A stretch of 64,000 nucleotides of DNA from Botryococcus braunii (lineage: Eukaryota; Chlorophyta; Trebouxiophyceae). The DNA lies in NCBI GenBank assembly GCA_002005505.1, contig KV908396.1, positions 415,226 through 479,225 of the forward strand, given 5' to 3'. The notes below the pieces were generated by a model. The model saw nothing but the letters and a program-made list of their open reading frames with translations, ran no database searches and had not been told where the DNA came from. This document shows, in pieces, positions 1-12,808 of this stretch (position 1 is its first letter; each line of letters begins with the position of its first letter). Position numbers and translations under genes: made by a program.

Positions 1-103
1 GACAAATGTTGTTGTACTTGACAATGTTGTTGTACTAACAAGTAGAAGACGCGTCCAAACATTGTAGCAGATACATTTGTGGATGTGGCTGCGGCACTAC
101 AGC

Positions 104-107
<4 letters not shown>

Positions 108-148
<41 letters not shown>

Positions 149-308
149 ACACACACACACACACACACAAGCATACACCACACACACACACACACACACA
201 CACCACACACACACACACACGCACACGCACAGGCACAGGCACGCGCGCGCGCACACGCACCCTCCCACCCCCTCCCTCCTCCCTCCCATCCACCCACCCT
301 CCCTCCCT

Positions 309-397
<89 letters not shown>

Positions 398-412
398 CCT
401 CTCTCCCTCTCT

Positions 413-493
<81 letters not shown>

Positions 494-505
494 CTCTCTC
501 TCTCC
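108..505. repeat. Compound (CA)n / (CT)n microsatellite
   Basis: Interrupted CA dinucleotides run from 108 to about 240 and change through a CCTC-rich bridge into two long CT runs (about 316-395 and 420-505). The tract directly follows the last recognisable subtilase exon on the minus strand. Long open frames across it encode only His-Thr, Ser-Leu or Arg-Glu repeats and are not genes. Confidence 0.95.
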
Positions 506-779
506 CGACCCCTGGGCCTTCCCTCGAAGCCTTCCAAGGGGGGGGGGGCAGTACCAGGCCAGGCCTGCAGGTACATGGCCAGCACGCCCGCGGTGTACGG
601 TACCGCCTGGCTGGTCCCCGAGCGTACTCCACGGCGGTTCGACACGTGCGCCGCGCTGATGATGTCGGCTCCGGCGCCCACAGTTGACGCAGGCCGAGTT
701 GACCCACCCCTCCTCCAGCCACAGGCGCGTGTCGTTGGCGTGGTCGCTGCCACATAATCGCAAGGGCTCTCTGCGCGGC

Positions 780-1099
780 AATGAAATGATTGAATGTCAT
801 TCATCAATGATTGAATGTTACACATTACCTGGCATGATGATTGACTATCATCCTTCACCCGTCACGATGATTAAAGGTTACGCATCACGCGTCACGATGA
901 TTCAATGTTACGCATCACCCTGTCACGGACATTGAAAGCCGCACATGACCCCTCACGGTAGTCACTGTTACATGTTATGTGTCACAATGAACGAAGTCAC
1001 TGTTACATGTTATGTGCCACAATGAACGAATGTTACGCTTCACACCGTCATGATGATAAAATGTTAGACATTCTCCGTCACGATGACTGAATGTTACGC

Positions 1100-1105
<6 letters not shown>
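780..1105. repeat. Degenerate tandem repeat, period about 35 bp
   Basis: Roughly eight diverged units share a core like CACGATGATTGAATGTTACGC. The array lies in the presumed intron upstream (on the minus strand) of the last subtilase exon. Confidence 0.8.
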
Positions 1106-1165
<60 letters not shown>

Positions 1166-1175
1166 GGGGGGGGGG
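1106..1175. repeat. (GT)n microsatellite followed by a G run
   Basis: About 28 GT units end in a run of about 13 G. Confidence 0.95.
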
Positions 1176-1224
1176 TCAGTTGGGACCAGTGAGGGGTGGA
1201 GAAATTAATGGAAGTAGGGAAAAG

Positions 1225-1455
1225 CAACAGGTCTACTGACCAGATCTTGGGGGACTCAGACTAAGGATACCAGACCTTGGGGGACTCAGACTAAGCATAC
1301 CAGACCTTGGGGGACTCGGACTAAGCATCCAGACCTTAGAGGACTCGGACTAAGGATACCAGACCTTGGGGGACTTAGACTAAGCATACCAGACCTTGGG
1401 GGACTCAGACTAACCATACCAGACCTTAAGGGACTCGGACTAAGGATACCAGACA
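1225..1455. repeat. 30-bp minisatellite
   Basis: About seven tandem copies of a 30-bp unit containing GGGGGACTCAGACTAAG and ATACCAGACCTT, with a few substitutions per copy. It sits in a subtilase intron. Confidence 0.9.
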
Positions 1456-1549
1456 CGAGGAATGGGCAATAGACGGGGGGGGGGGGGAAGAAGAAAAGGC
1501 GCATCATTTTGGAAGCAGTCTTCAAATACATTATAAACGTACAAGACTC

Positions 1550-1798
1550 CTCCCCCTCTCTCTCCCCTTCCCCCCCCTCTCTCCCCCCCCTTCCCTCCCT
1601 CCCCTCTCCCTCCCCTCCCTCTCTCCCCCTTCCCTCCCCCCCTCCCTCTCAAGAAAAGGTGATGTGTGAAGGTACCCCCCCTTCCCCCCCCCTCCTCTTG
1701 CTCCACTTCCCTCTCCTGAAAAGGCAATGTATGAAGTACCCCCTGTCCCCCCTCTTGCTCCCCCTCCCTTTCCTGAACAGGCAATGTGTGGAGGTACC
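1550..1798. repeat. Pyrimidine-rich tract with repeated splice-edge units
   Basis: A C/T-rich block followed by three degenerate units of about 60 bp. Each unit carries a version of the sequence that forms the donor edge of the subtilase exon 1798-1982 (GGTACC preceded by an AATGTGTGGA-like stretch). Confidence 0.75.
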
Positions 1799-2039
1799 GG
1801 GCAGGAGACTTGAGGCACGCATCCGAGTCCTCGTTTCCGGCAGCCACCAGTACCGCCACTCCCGCGGCCACCAGGTCTCGTACCGCCAAATCCAAGGCGT
1901 ACTGGGAATCTCCGCCCAGGGCCATGACCACAATTGCGGGAGGCTTGAAGTTTATCCTCACCCAGTCCATTGCTTGCACCACCTGGAACCCACATGGCTT
2001 TCTGATGTACAGTTCAGCAGGCCCCCTAGGGCGCCCCGG

Positions 2040-2160
2040 TTCCAAACCTCACCCCACGCATGCATGCATGCATGCATGGATGCAAGGGGCCCCTTCCTAA
2101 ACCTCACCCACGCATGCATGCATGCATGGACGGATGCTAGGGGCCCGTTTCCAAACTTCA
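2040..2160. repeat. (GCAT)n-containing short tandem repeat
   Basis: Two to three units of about 55 bp, each with CATGCATGCATG followed by GGGGCCC and AAACCTCACCC, within the intron between the third and second subtilase blocks. Confidence 0.7.
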
Positions 2161-2504
2161 CCCCAAAGAATCAGATCTGCCCCGGAAAAGTGGTTTCCAC
2201 CCTGATGTTCCTGCCCCATGAGAAGTGCTTCGTCAAACCCTCGAGGGGGAATGTAATATGAAAGATGCAGCGAGAGGATCACGCAATGCACATTGCTCTT
2301 TACATTTTTCCCCACCTCGAAGCCCTTCTAAAGAAGGGCATCCTCTGAACTGAACTGCATGGCAAAAGCATTTAGGGTTTAGGGTAAAAGAATTTCCTTC
2401 GGCAGGGAATTGTGGGGAAATCCAACTCCGGGCGAATGCGTGTTTCTGGGGTGAGGTTTGAAGGATGCCCTCCTTGAGAAGCATATGCTTTTACCAAGCC
2501 TCAC

Positions 2505-2728
2505 CCCCCCCCCCCCCGAGCCGAAAGACTGCATAACCCTGACGAGATTCCAGCCACGGTTCCCACGCGCCCCAGGAGGACCTGGACCGCAAAACCCCAA
2601 AGAAAGCAACCAAAAAAAAAAAAAAAAAAAAACTCTGATGAGACTCGCCGGGTTCGAACCACGGTTGCCGCCCGCCCCAGGAGGCGCGTTTCCCAAAGAA
2701 CCTGGACCGCAGACGCGACGCGGCGCAC
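2505..2728. repeat. Diverged about 110-bp duplication with homopolymers
   Basis: Two imperfect copies share CACGGTT...CGCCCCAGGAGG and CCTGGACCGCA. They flank a poly-A run of about 20 (2610-2630) and follow a poly-C run. The second copy abuts the subtilase exon boundary at 2729. Confidence 0.65.
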
Positions 2729-2936
2729 CTCACTCACGCTGGCATTGCCTTGGCACTCGAGGGAGCGGACAGATAGAGGGTGGCGTTCTTTGCGACACCG
2801 TACGTGAGGCCCCCCACGGCAGCGGCCACATGGGTCCCAGCCCGTTGCAGTCGGAGTCGGTCCCCTGTTTGAGGAGGCGTACACCTCGGCCCGCTCCCTG
2901 GCCTCCCGTCGGGGTACCGGAACTCGTGGTGGGACG

Positions 2937-2937
<1 letters not shown>

Positions 2938-2968
<31 letters not shown>

Positions 2969-2986
2969 ACCGGAGCTCCCGCAAAC

Positions 2987-3024
<38 letters not shown>
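2938..3024. repeat. Poly-C (about 31) and poly-T (about 34) runs
   Basis: Two very long homopolymers separated by a short unique stretch. They lie at the missing upstream edge of the subtilase His exon, so that edge and the base count here are unreliable. Confidence 0.9.
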
Positions 3025-3025
<1 letters not shown>

Positions 3026-3299
3026 GCTGGCATGAAGTTCTCTGACCCGCCCCCCCTCATCATCCCCCCCCTTTCTTCTCCTTCCTCTCTCCCCAAATCT
3101 GTTTTCGCGTCCACCACGCACAGAGCCATGTGCGCACACATGTGAGCATGTGCGGGAGCACACCCGTGTTTCCATAGACACTCGCGCACACGCCCCCACT
3201 TGCATGCAGGCATGTGAGCCGAGCGAGAAGCAGGAGACCCCGAGACCCCGCGCCGCGTGCTTGGGCGTGTTGCCTCCCTCCCTTGCCAGCTTCCAGGCC

Positions 3300-3895
<596 letters not shown>

Positions 3896-4217
3896 CGCCC
3901 CACCCTCACCGAACGCAGGCACACACAAGAAATCTGTCCCAGGGATACCCCTCAGTGAGTGGCGGGCAAACACGAGGGGGCCAAAGCCGTTCACACCGTA
4001 CGACAATGTACACATTCACGCCTGTCCCGATCTCGTCGTAGCCGAATTTGCCATCCAGGGTAGGCCAGCTTGTCCAGGCGTCCAGTCCCCAGGGACCGGG
4101 TAATTCTGTACCGCGGCTCCCCCAGGGGATCCATGGCGGCAACCCGCACCCCGCGGTCCTCGTGCACCGAGTCCACCAGGTCCCCATAGGCCTCCAGGAA
4201 GAAACCCAACTGGCGTG

Positions 4218-4545
4218 CCGTGAACTGCAATCCCCCCCCCCCCCCCTTTCTCTGATGATTACCCGATAAACAGCTGACTTGACGGTTATTAATGGCTAAT
4301 ATGCGGATGACTAATCTGCGGATGATATAAAACTGGCGTGCCGTGAACAGCAGCCCCCCACCCCCTTAGTCTGATAAATACCTGCTAATCAGCTGACGTG
4401 ACGGATATTAATGGCTAATGTGTTGATGATGTAACGAGTGATTCGGTGAGCTACAAACCCCCCCCCCCCCCCCAAGGCCCCGTCCCCCTTCTCTAATGCA
4501 AATCTGATAGGCAGCTGATGAGTGGATGGTTGGATGCTAATGTTC
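4218..4545. repeat. Tandem duplication, period about 110-120 bp
   Basis: Two to three diverged copies of a unit with CTGGCGTGCCGTGAAC, a poly-C run, GATAAACAGCTGAC and TATTAATGGCTAAT. The unit begins with the sequence that forms the first few codons of the subtilase exon 4002-4224. Confidence 0.8.
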
Positions 4546-4559
4546 AGCCCGAGAGCCAC

Positions 4560-5034
4560 TTCTTTTTTCCGTTTTTTGCCCCACTCCAAATTTTGTTTTG
4601 TTTCGTTTTTTTGCCTTTTTTTTGTTTTTGGTTTTTTTTTTTACTAAATTGTTTTGGGGGTTTTTTCCTGTGTATTTTTTTCCCCGGGGGATGGGGGCGC
4701 CCTCTGTTGAACACTGCAGGATTAGGATACTGCAAGGTTTTGCTCATCCTTATGGTGAAGACCCCAAACTGCTGCGTAATGTGATACGTTTCTGCAGCTA
4801 TATAGACACGTTGCACATTACGCAGCAGGTGTCTGCCCGCAGGTGTCATCACAACTTTCACGTGTTTCACAAACCTTACAATGTCTTGCTCTCCTGCTGC
4901 TATTGCTCTGTGCTGGGAAGCGCAGGGTGATGTGTGTCACAGGCCTTTTGATGTGTGCCGGGTCTATTTCGGTGTTTTGCCGCGCGTGTGTTTGGTTCTC
5001 CATCTCATCAGCCGTTTGGGGCTGGGTTGATGTA
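4560..5034. other. No recognisable gene
   Basis: T-rich, with long T/G homopolymer-like stretches to about 4690, then about 340 bases of ordinary composition. Open frames here are short and show no family signature. Confidence 0.5.
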
Positions 5035-5190
5035 ATTCTTCTTCCTTTCACAAGAGTGGGATTAAAAAAGACCAGCCCAATGTTCAAGGACCCAAACCCA
5101 AATGGTTCAAACCCAAACCCAAATGTTTTAGCCTCCGACCTTAAGGAGGAGACTACATGTTTTGATGCCGCTCACGCTGCCAAAAGTTCC
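5035..5190 (-). mobile_element. 5'-truncated non-LTR retrotransposon, 3' end fragment
   Basis: The start of this stretch matches the 3' untranslated end of the element at 22817-24050. On the plus strand it reads CACAAGAGTGGGATTAAAAAAGACCAGCCCAATGT-like, then GGACCCAAACCCAAATG. No coding part remains. Reading on the minus strand, its 3' end is the GAAAGAAGAA-like side, as in the other two copies. Confidence 0.65.
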
Positions 5191-5339
5191 ATTGCGCTGT
5201 AGAGGGGGGGGAGAGGGGCAAAGACACATGTACAGCCTTGCTTCAGCTTGGAGGTCTGGGATTTGCGGTTGAGACAAAAATCCACCAAAATTCCGAGTGG
5301 GGGTCGGAGGTTTCCGGCTCCGTAAGGACCAGACTTTAC

Positions 5340-5465
5340 TCGTTTCTTCTCCTCCTCCCCCTCCTCCTCCTCCTCATCATCATCCTCCTCCCCCCATCCT
5401 CCTCCTCCTCCTCCCCCCCCCCCCTCTCCTCCTCCTCCTCCTCCTCCTCCTTCTTCTTCTTTCGC
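5340..5465. repeat. (TCC)n / (CTC)n / (TTC)n trinucleotide tract
   Basis: Interrupted trinucleotide repeat with a central C run, pyrimidine-only on the plus strand. Confidence 0.95.
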
Positions 5466-5707
5466 CCACCTTTGCAGAGAAGCCATTCAGGACTCGGCGA
5501 TAGCGGGCGATGCAGGACCCATTGAAGCGGCCCCCAAGGGGGTGCTCCGCCTCCTCACACACCGCCTCCGTGCGCGCTCTCGCATTCCACAGCACTATCC
5601 ATCTGCCCCTCCCTCACCTCACAATCAGCCCCTTCCAGCTTGATCACAACGGACCTAGAAGAAACTCTTTTACAGTTTGGGGAAGACAAAGTGTCTGTGT
5701 CTGTCTG

Positions 5708-5827
<120 letters not shown>

Positions 5828-6279
5828 GCATGCTTCATCTCCCTCATCCACTGCCAACCTCACACAGCACCATCCTCCCACAGCACCAGCCTTCCATGAC
5901 CTGATGCAACCCGCTCCCTCACCACAATGTCCATCTCCCTCCTCCAATCCTCTGCAAGGCTCTGGCCTCCCCCTAGAGAAACTATCCATGTGTACCTCCT
6001 CGCCCGCCCGCCATCGACTTCAGACTCCACACTAGAAGGCTCAGGGGCGCGGAAGCGCCCAGGGACCGGGCACGGGGGAGGGGCGGGTTGGGGGAGGTTG
6101 GCTCACAGAGGGTGCTATACAGACGACGGGGAGAAGCGCCTGGGAGCCACCCTTGCGCGAGAGGGGGGGGGGCGGGCGAGTATGCCCGTGAGTCCGCAAC
6201 CCCTCTGGTGGACGGCGGGGGACACGCGTACATGCAGAAGAATATACATGGGCCCCTGGAGATTGGGGTTAGAGGGAGA

Positions 6280-6550
<271 letters not shown>

Positions 6551-6726
6551 GGGGGGGGGCAGAGTGCAAGCGGAAGGTGCAAATGCCATCGTCCTATATG
6601 AATGTTACAGGACAGCATAGACAAAGTGTGACACTCAAACTCACTTCCACATCTCCATTTGCCCAAGGGGGGGGGGGGGAAGGGAGAAAGGAGAAGCAAG
6701 AAGGAGAACGAGAAGGAGAAGGAGGA

Positions 6727-6728
<2 letters not shown>

Positions 6729-6781
<53 letters not shown>

Positions 6782-6782
6782 C
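6729..6782. repeat. (GAT)n microsatellite
   Basis: About 18 GAT units. On the minus strand they lie just downstream of the candidate stop codon at 6793-6795. Confidence 0.95.
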
Positions 6783-6792
6783 ACTCAGATTT

Positions 6793-6955
6793 TCACAGCG
6801 AAAAGCGGGGTATCAAGCCCTGGAGTTTCCCCCACCTCTGCAGCACCTCATCCTGGTCCAAAGAAGATGCACGTACGAATCCGTCAGGCTCCTGCCAGGT
6901 GGACCTGGACATGGACCCCGGTACTGCCTCTCAAATATTTATTTATTTATTTAAA

Positions 6956-7012
<57 letters not shown>

Positions 7013-7490
7013 TGAAAACGTGGGGCTTAGCCCCGATTCTATGTGAGTTCCACTCCCACGAGAGCAACATATCCCCACATTACCATGTGATATGCACCTG
7101 CAGATGAATCGCAGACAGGAACAGGTGCAAAGACCAGCTGTGCTGTGTCCATGGCAGACATGGGTTTGCACAGTTGGGGCTCTGTACCGAATCAAACACG
7201 AATAGGTTTTACCTGCAAGAAGCATGCACTTTGGGCAAGAATTTGTGGCCTGGCGGAAGAATTTGAGCACAGCCCCTGAAGTCCTGGTACTGCCTCCAAG
7301 TCGACTCAGGTGCTGGACCAGAAACGGAGGGTTTCGCTATTGATGGCCCAGGTTGCTGAGCGTAGCTCACACGAGCATGGGCCCAGATAAACATCGAAAC
7401 CATGACGATGAACGCAAACGCTTTGCAAAGGGGAGGATAGTGCTTCCGGCCATCTTGCCCACCCACGTCTTTAGGGCTACTTATGGACAT
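6793..7490 (-). CDS. Small gene with N-terminal membrane segment or signal anchor, function unknown
   Basis: The first exon starts at an ATG (7490) and runs to a CAG|GTAAAA donor at about 7213. It encodes about 92 residues: a charged N-terminus, a hydrophobic segment at about residues 27-40 (AFAFIVMVSMFIWAHA), then a Pro/Ser-rich stem. This layout is typical of a signal anchor or an uncleaved signal peptide. A good terminal exon lies at 6891-6793, with a CTGGCAG acceptor and 32 codons ending LDQDEVLQRWGKLQGLIPRF plus two residues and a stop. The middle exon or exons were not resolved; the gap holds a poly-A run of about 49 (6962-7010) and a possible mini-exon after a CTGCAG acceptor near 7107. 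I do not recognise the family. The type II-like topology would suit a Golgi or surface protein, but that is a guess. Confidence 0.4.
6945..7010. repeat. Poly-A run with ATTT-rich leader
   Basis: A TTATTTATTTA stretch followed by about 49 A. It could be the tail of a retroposed sequence on the plus strand, but no body could be identified upstream. Confidence 0.8.
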
Positions 7491-9435
7491 CGAATACTCT
7501 CAAGCGGGCGATAAAAGAATGACTATGAAGCATTTTCAGCTCACCCAGTATAGAAATCACAAAGTACTATGCGAAACAACCAACGCCACCTGTTTGTCAA
7601 CGAGATCACTCGAGAACAGCCATCAATCTGAGAGGATTCTCCGTCCATAGAGGACGAACGTATGTCACCCTACCATGCAAGAATCTAGTTTTCAATAACG
7701 AACAAATCGACAAGATTTTGACGGAGCTCCAAGGGTTCAACGCCCGCGAGCCGACGACGACACTGAGCAGCAGAACCTTATAGGAGAGGTGAGCCCCAAC
7801 CTACCAACTTGAGCAAAAGTGAATCAAAGTGTGTATGTAGGTGTCAAATAACGACAGAGGACGCACTGCAAATAGGAAGAATGAAGGGAATCGTCCCGTT
7901 TGAAGGTACGCGTCACCGGGCGTCCGTACATCCGCCTGCTGACGAGTTACTAATCCCGCAAGGAGCTCCAAAGGCCCCGCGCGGCAAACCCACATGGGGT
8001 CCAATCTTGTAGGCGGACTTCTCTGGTTGAGTTTTGCTGAGTCAGTGGCACTCAGTGCTGCTCGCTTGTAATGTGATAAGCGTCGACTGCAACATGCCGC
8101 AGTCTAGAAGCCCGATTGGCTAGGCCGGGTTGCGCGAAAAGCACCGTCCGACACGTTCGCTAGATGGCTTTTTTGCCACCCATGGCCTTGCCCGTTGCCC
8201 TCTGGGAGCCCGCGGTCCGAGTCCGAGGAGGTGCTTAAGTGTGACTCCACAGCACGTGATGAGGGGGGCTCCTTTCTTTCGAATGCAAACAAAGCTGCAC
8301 ATCGCGCTTCCGTTACAAAAATCATCAAGCTTCCGCTACAAGAATCAAGAGAGCATAAAGAAAAGAAAACAAGGGCTACATATCGGAGGCACGAACAACT
8401 TTTATAGAACCGCCCCAACAGATCCAATAAGAGCTTAAAAGGACAACTCAAAAATGGATTCTTGCTGCGCCACCCCTTGCTCCTCCACCACGTTCAAGAC
8501 TCAGGGTGTAATGGATGAAGGACGCAACAAGCTGAAGGTGTGAGATGCTCAAAGTGTGACGTGGTGACGCCTACATGCCACTCCTCAATCGTCAAATAAG
8601 GGACTGCTACGTGATCGTCCACAGGTTCTTGGCGACACGCCAAATGAAATATGCGGCCTTCAAAGGGCCACCCAGATCCATCCTGCTTTTCTCCCAGAAA
8701 ATCTGGAGAATCTAAAGAGCAAAAAGCGATCTGCAACTTCTGCCTTCACAGTTTGCGCCATTTCAGGCGCGTTTCCGTCCTGATTAGGCCACCCCATGCC
8801 TTTGCGCACATCTCGCTTTGCCCTGCGGGCCGGGCAGATGCAGCAGTTTCTCCTTCTTCAAGGGAATACTGACGGATGACCTTGGCACCTGAGAAACCCA
8901 TACTGCACCTGCAGATGCAGCAACGCTTGCACAGGGCCGTGCAATGAACACGCCATGATAACTGTGCAAGCTTTTAAAATTCGAACCTTGCAAGAATGCC
9001 CCCGCCCCCTCTCCCCCCAATGAAATGGCCCGCTCTGGCTAGCTATACAGATTTGTATGACTTATACGAACTATAGGTCGTTCACACCCGGCAGATTCTC
9101 TCCGCCCCAGTCTGCTCGAAACCGCAGCGCATGTTCTCATGTCGCGCTCAACTTCTACGCGGTGGAAAGCACGGCAGACCGTCTGACGCTTCAGCAATAA
9201 GGCTGAGAATCAGGTGCTTTGCTGTGCAGACCGAGCCGCCCCGACTGGCCAATCCCCCTCGTGCGAATTCGGGCCGCAGTGAAAACGGCTGCATCGTGGT
9301 ATGAAGCACGCAAACAGCTGCAATCGTGATGATCAAGCAGGCAGAGAACTTTGCTAGTAGCTACACCCTGATGTCCGCAGACTTCACCCAGGGATGTCTG
9401 AAACGGCACTGTGCCAGTGCCTCCCGTGCACAAGT
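7491..9435. other. No supported gene
   Basis: Ordinary base composition. Several open frames of 60-115 codons occur on both strands but none shows a family motif or consistent splice borders. A plus-strand stretch at about 7604-7783 reads openly for about 60 codons and ends in a stop; I cannot assign it. Confidence 0.4.
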
Positions 9436-9454
9436 CTCACCGCCCCGAACTCAA

Positions 9455-9700
9455 AGCAATCCCATATCCCCATGGCAGTATCCCCGTGAAACTAAACCCA
9501 AATAATTATCCCCATGACTTTATCCCTGACTTTATCCCCAGTATCCCCATGAGATTGAACCCAAATAAATACCCCATGACATCCATCCCTTCATTATCCC
9601 CGCCATGTTGGACCCAAATAAATACCCTCATATGACAATATCCCTATTTCCCCACTATCGCCCTGACATTTTCCCCACTTCCCCACCATCCCCATCCACC
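9455..9700. repeat. Degenerate tandem repeat, period about 60 bp
   Basis: Three to four diverged units contain TATCCCCATGA and AACCCAAATAA, for example near 9485, 9545 and 9610. Confidence 0.75.
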
Positions 9701-9721
9701 TATGGAGTACCACACTGTTCA

Positions 9722-10003
9722 ATGAATGGGCCGGCAGCAGAGCAGCCCTCCGATGCACAGTTACTTGAAAGTACAATTATTTCTCCTCATATCTTAGAAT
9801 CTGAACATTCCCTGACCCTCGAGGCAGACGCGAACTTTGAGGAGTCTGGTACAGGGACGTCGGAGAGTCGTGCTACCCAAAGAACTCTTTTGAAGATGGA
9901 AAGCGATCAGCTCAATCCCAACTTCTCAGCAACTCGAGCGTGCGGTTTACCGCATACAGCTCACGCTGTCAACGCCGCCTTGTGCAACTGGATTTGCTGC
10001 TGA
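9722..10003 (+). CDS. Possible exon, unknown
   Basis: An open plus-strand stretch starting at an in-frame ATG encodes a hydrophilic, acidic segment (LESEHSLTLEADANFEESG, then SESRATQRTLLKMES) and ends at a stop at 10001-10003. The composition is protein-like rather than repeat-like, but I see no family motif and no confirmed splice sites. It may be chance. Confidence 0.2.
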   Translation: MNGPAAEQPSDAQLLESTIISPHILESEHSLTLEADANFEESGTGTSESRATQRTLLKMESDQLNPNFSATRACGLPHTAHAVNAALCNWICC

Positions 10004-10604
10004 CTCCCCTCAATTGGCTCATCGTGCTCACATCAGGAGTGTGCAATCCCGCCTCAATCCCGCAAGTATCTCCGGAGGGCAGCTCGCTCATTCCAGGCTC
10101 ATGTTCCCGCCATGACCTCAAATGGCTCAATCATAACTACATCATCCTACACAAATCGTTCAAGCAGGTACACTCCACACAGCTCCCATGCCGAGATCAA
10201 CAGCAGCCATTTTTAGGAGAGGTAACCCACGGCGCTCCTCACGCCGCATGTCCTTACGCGGCACTGCAACGGATGGGTGCTGCCGCTGACACGTATGGGC
10301 ACAGATGCAGGGATCGTTTCCCAGGGACATCTCAAACCAGGACCATCCCAGGGAAGGGGAAAAAAAAGCAGATCAACCCAAAATCCATGCTCGAGCAGTG
10401 GGGCCACATCGTTTCCGGGACTCACCCCAGAAGGCGACCCCCACGAGCATACCAACCCGGGTGACACTGACGGCACAGGATTCCCGTACTTGGCGTATCT
10501 CATTCCACTTCTGTAATCTAATCCCACTTCTATAATCAACTAGGACCAAAACTGCCAACTGCCTTGTTCTGCGAGCGGACCTCCAGGCTCCAGGAGTCAT
10601 GCCA

Positions 10605-12808
10605 TCAAGCGATGCCTTTGATGTTGAAAGCCCGACCCACGCCGTAGGTAATCCCCATGGCGATCCACCCCCCGATAATGACACGAGCGCCGCCCCTGAG
10701 CCAATTCGCTCCCCCCAGGACGGCGCCCAGGACGCCAAAGCCCGCCAACGCGGCTGTGGAAACCAGGACTAGCGACATGATCCGCATCCTCTCGCTCTCA
10801 ATGAAAGCTGCGGACAGCAAGGGCAGGCCCGCCCCGATCACGAAGGCGACCGCAGATGCAGCGGCTGCTGTCCAAGGATTCGACAGCTCGTCCAGATCTA
10901 TTCCCAGCTCATCTCGCGCATGCGCTCTGATGACGTCCTTCGCGGTCAGCTCAACCGCAACCTGTGAGCCACAGCATATACCCTCAAGCCTCCGATGTTT
11001 CCAGCACGTCCAATTTTTCGATGTGACAGCAAACAGCCAGAAGTGGGCATGAACCAGCTCAATTTGAAGACGAGCAGGGCGCGCACACGTGAACGCAAAC
11101 ACAACCCCCCCCCCCCCCCCAAACCAAACACACATAGACAGGGAAAACAACAGAGGGGAAATGACACGGATCTAGAAACACGGCAAGCAAAAGGACTTCC
11201 GTGACAACTGGAGAGATTAAAGCAAAATAGATTAAGATCGAGGAAACTGTGAGCTAGTCTTATTCGATCAGAAACAATGTCGTGCCAATTGCCTCGGCAG
11301 AGTCCAGTTGGCCCAGAACAGAGCCACCTGTCTCAAATAGCCTTTGCCTTTGTTCACCCCATCCCGCCCTCCATGTCCAGTTCAAACCCACAGCCCTTGT
11401 TCTCCAAAAATGCCCTCAACTGGAAAGCTTCCTCTGCATCGCGAATATGCAGCATGTCTGATACCAAGAGCATCGGCCATATCGCCACGCATGCTGCCAG
11501 AACAACCGAATCTGTAGATGTTAACAAAATCTACAGAAAGGCCTGCAGAGCACGAGCATTATCACCTCCTTGAAGTGTAAGGTACAGAACTGATAATGTT
11601 GATATTAGTTTTAAGTTCCTAATTGCACAAGCAACCCCCCCTTGCCGCCCCAGATGCACAGGGTGCATAGGTCGTTTTCCAGAGGCCAGCATGCTTCTCC
11701 TGAAGGGTACCTGATGTGCTAAAGACTTGGAAAGCCCTCTGTCCTCATAGATCTTTGCAAGCTCTCTCAGCTCAGCTTCCCGAGCAGCTGGCCCCTTTAG
11801 CTGCTCCCTCCGCTCCTTCTCCACATCCGCTTCTTCTGAATCTCTGCACACCATCGCAACAGTGTATCATAGCTCACCATTTACAGAAAGAATCTATGAT
11901 GCCATTGCCTTCTGCAAGGATCTGATATAGCAGTTACCAACTCCTGTCATGACAGGGAAACCTGGTGTCTGGGATGACAGCACAATGTACAGACCGGCAT
12001 ACAATACCTTCTGGTCACTAAGCATGGATTTTGAAAAAAAGTAACAGATCACCATCATTAGCCATGTTGACCCACGAGCATCGCAAATGATCCGAACTAC
12101 AGCACAGAGATACTCTACGAGAAGACTGATAGTTTCAAACCATTATGCTTCGTTAGGACTCCTAACACCATATTTCAAAGGGTCTATATTTACCACAGCC
12201 CAATATATTACCCTGACGGAAACATTTTTTGTAACAACTAAATGCAAATACATGGGTACTTTGCCGTACAGCAAGCCCCCACAACCACCTCAGGTGCTCA
12301 CCAACTATCCTGATCAACAGCCCAATATCGTAGCCACTCGTCGTAGACACCTTCAACGCTCTGTTGAACGAGCGCTGGACGATATATCATGAGCCCGTTT
12401 TCGACCCGAAACCAGTACATACCTTTGTGAAGATACGGAGATGAACTCTCCACAAGCCATCGATAATGCGCCAGCAACAAGTCCAGCGACTCCAGCAAGT
12501 GTCATTGCGTGCAGACTATCAGTGCCTCCACCGACTCCAAGCATAAGAGAGGCGACACTGACGAGGCCATCGTTTGCGCCTAAGACACCAGCCCTGATGA
12601 CGCACACAATCTCAGTCAACAGCTGCCCAGAAAGCCAAACAATGTTTGAGTAAAAACCGAAAACGGACCTGAGCCACGGAGCTCTCTGGGAGTAGTGAGT
12701 GTGTTCGTCGAGGTCCTCAATCTCGTCCGTGATAGTGCGGGCAGCCTCCACATCGGTTCCCCCATTTTGCTGCAGATCATTTGAGTCCTTCGGGTTTTGA
12801 TCGCCCAT
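10605..12808 (-). CDS. VIT/CCC1-family iron/manganese transporter, three exons, 291 aa
   Basis: This family (plant VIT1, yeast Ccc1) moves Fe2+/Mn2+ into the vacuole or a comparable store. Exons are 12808-12423, 11843-11711 and 10961-10605. All introns are GT-AG (GTATGT, GTACCC; acceptors TGCAG, CACAG), and the summed length of 876 nt is exactly 291 codons plus stop. Residues 1-46 are hydrophilic. RAGVLGANDGLVSVASLMLG is the family's first-helix signature, followed by LAGVAGLVAGALSMACGEFI and SVSSQRDSEEADVEKERRE. The middle exon carries the cytosolic Glu-rich metal-binding stretch (RELAKIYEDRGLS). The last exon holds three hydrophobic segments, giving the usual five. The length is normal for single-domain family members. 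No breaks were seen. Intron 2 (10962-11710) is long and contains an unexplained open stretch. Confidence 0.93.

Noticed and set aside
77..858. Long open frames over CA/CT repeats (His-Thr, Ser-Leu, Arg-Glu proteins), also at 3150-4103, 22010-22756, 29286-30757 and elsewhere
   Set aside because: They are by-products of dinucleotide repeats, which lack stop codons in several frames. Composition and lack of borders show they are not genes.
2640..2690. tRNA-like B box (GGGTTCGAACCACGG)
   Set aside because: No A box, acceptor stem or anticodon arm can be folded around it, and a poly-A run sits where the 5' half should be. It may be a chance match or an old tRNA-derived fragment.
6945..7010. Poly-A run as the tail of a processed pseudogene
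   Set aside because: No gene-like body or target duplication could be seen upstream on the plus strand.
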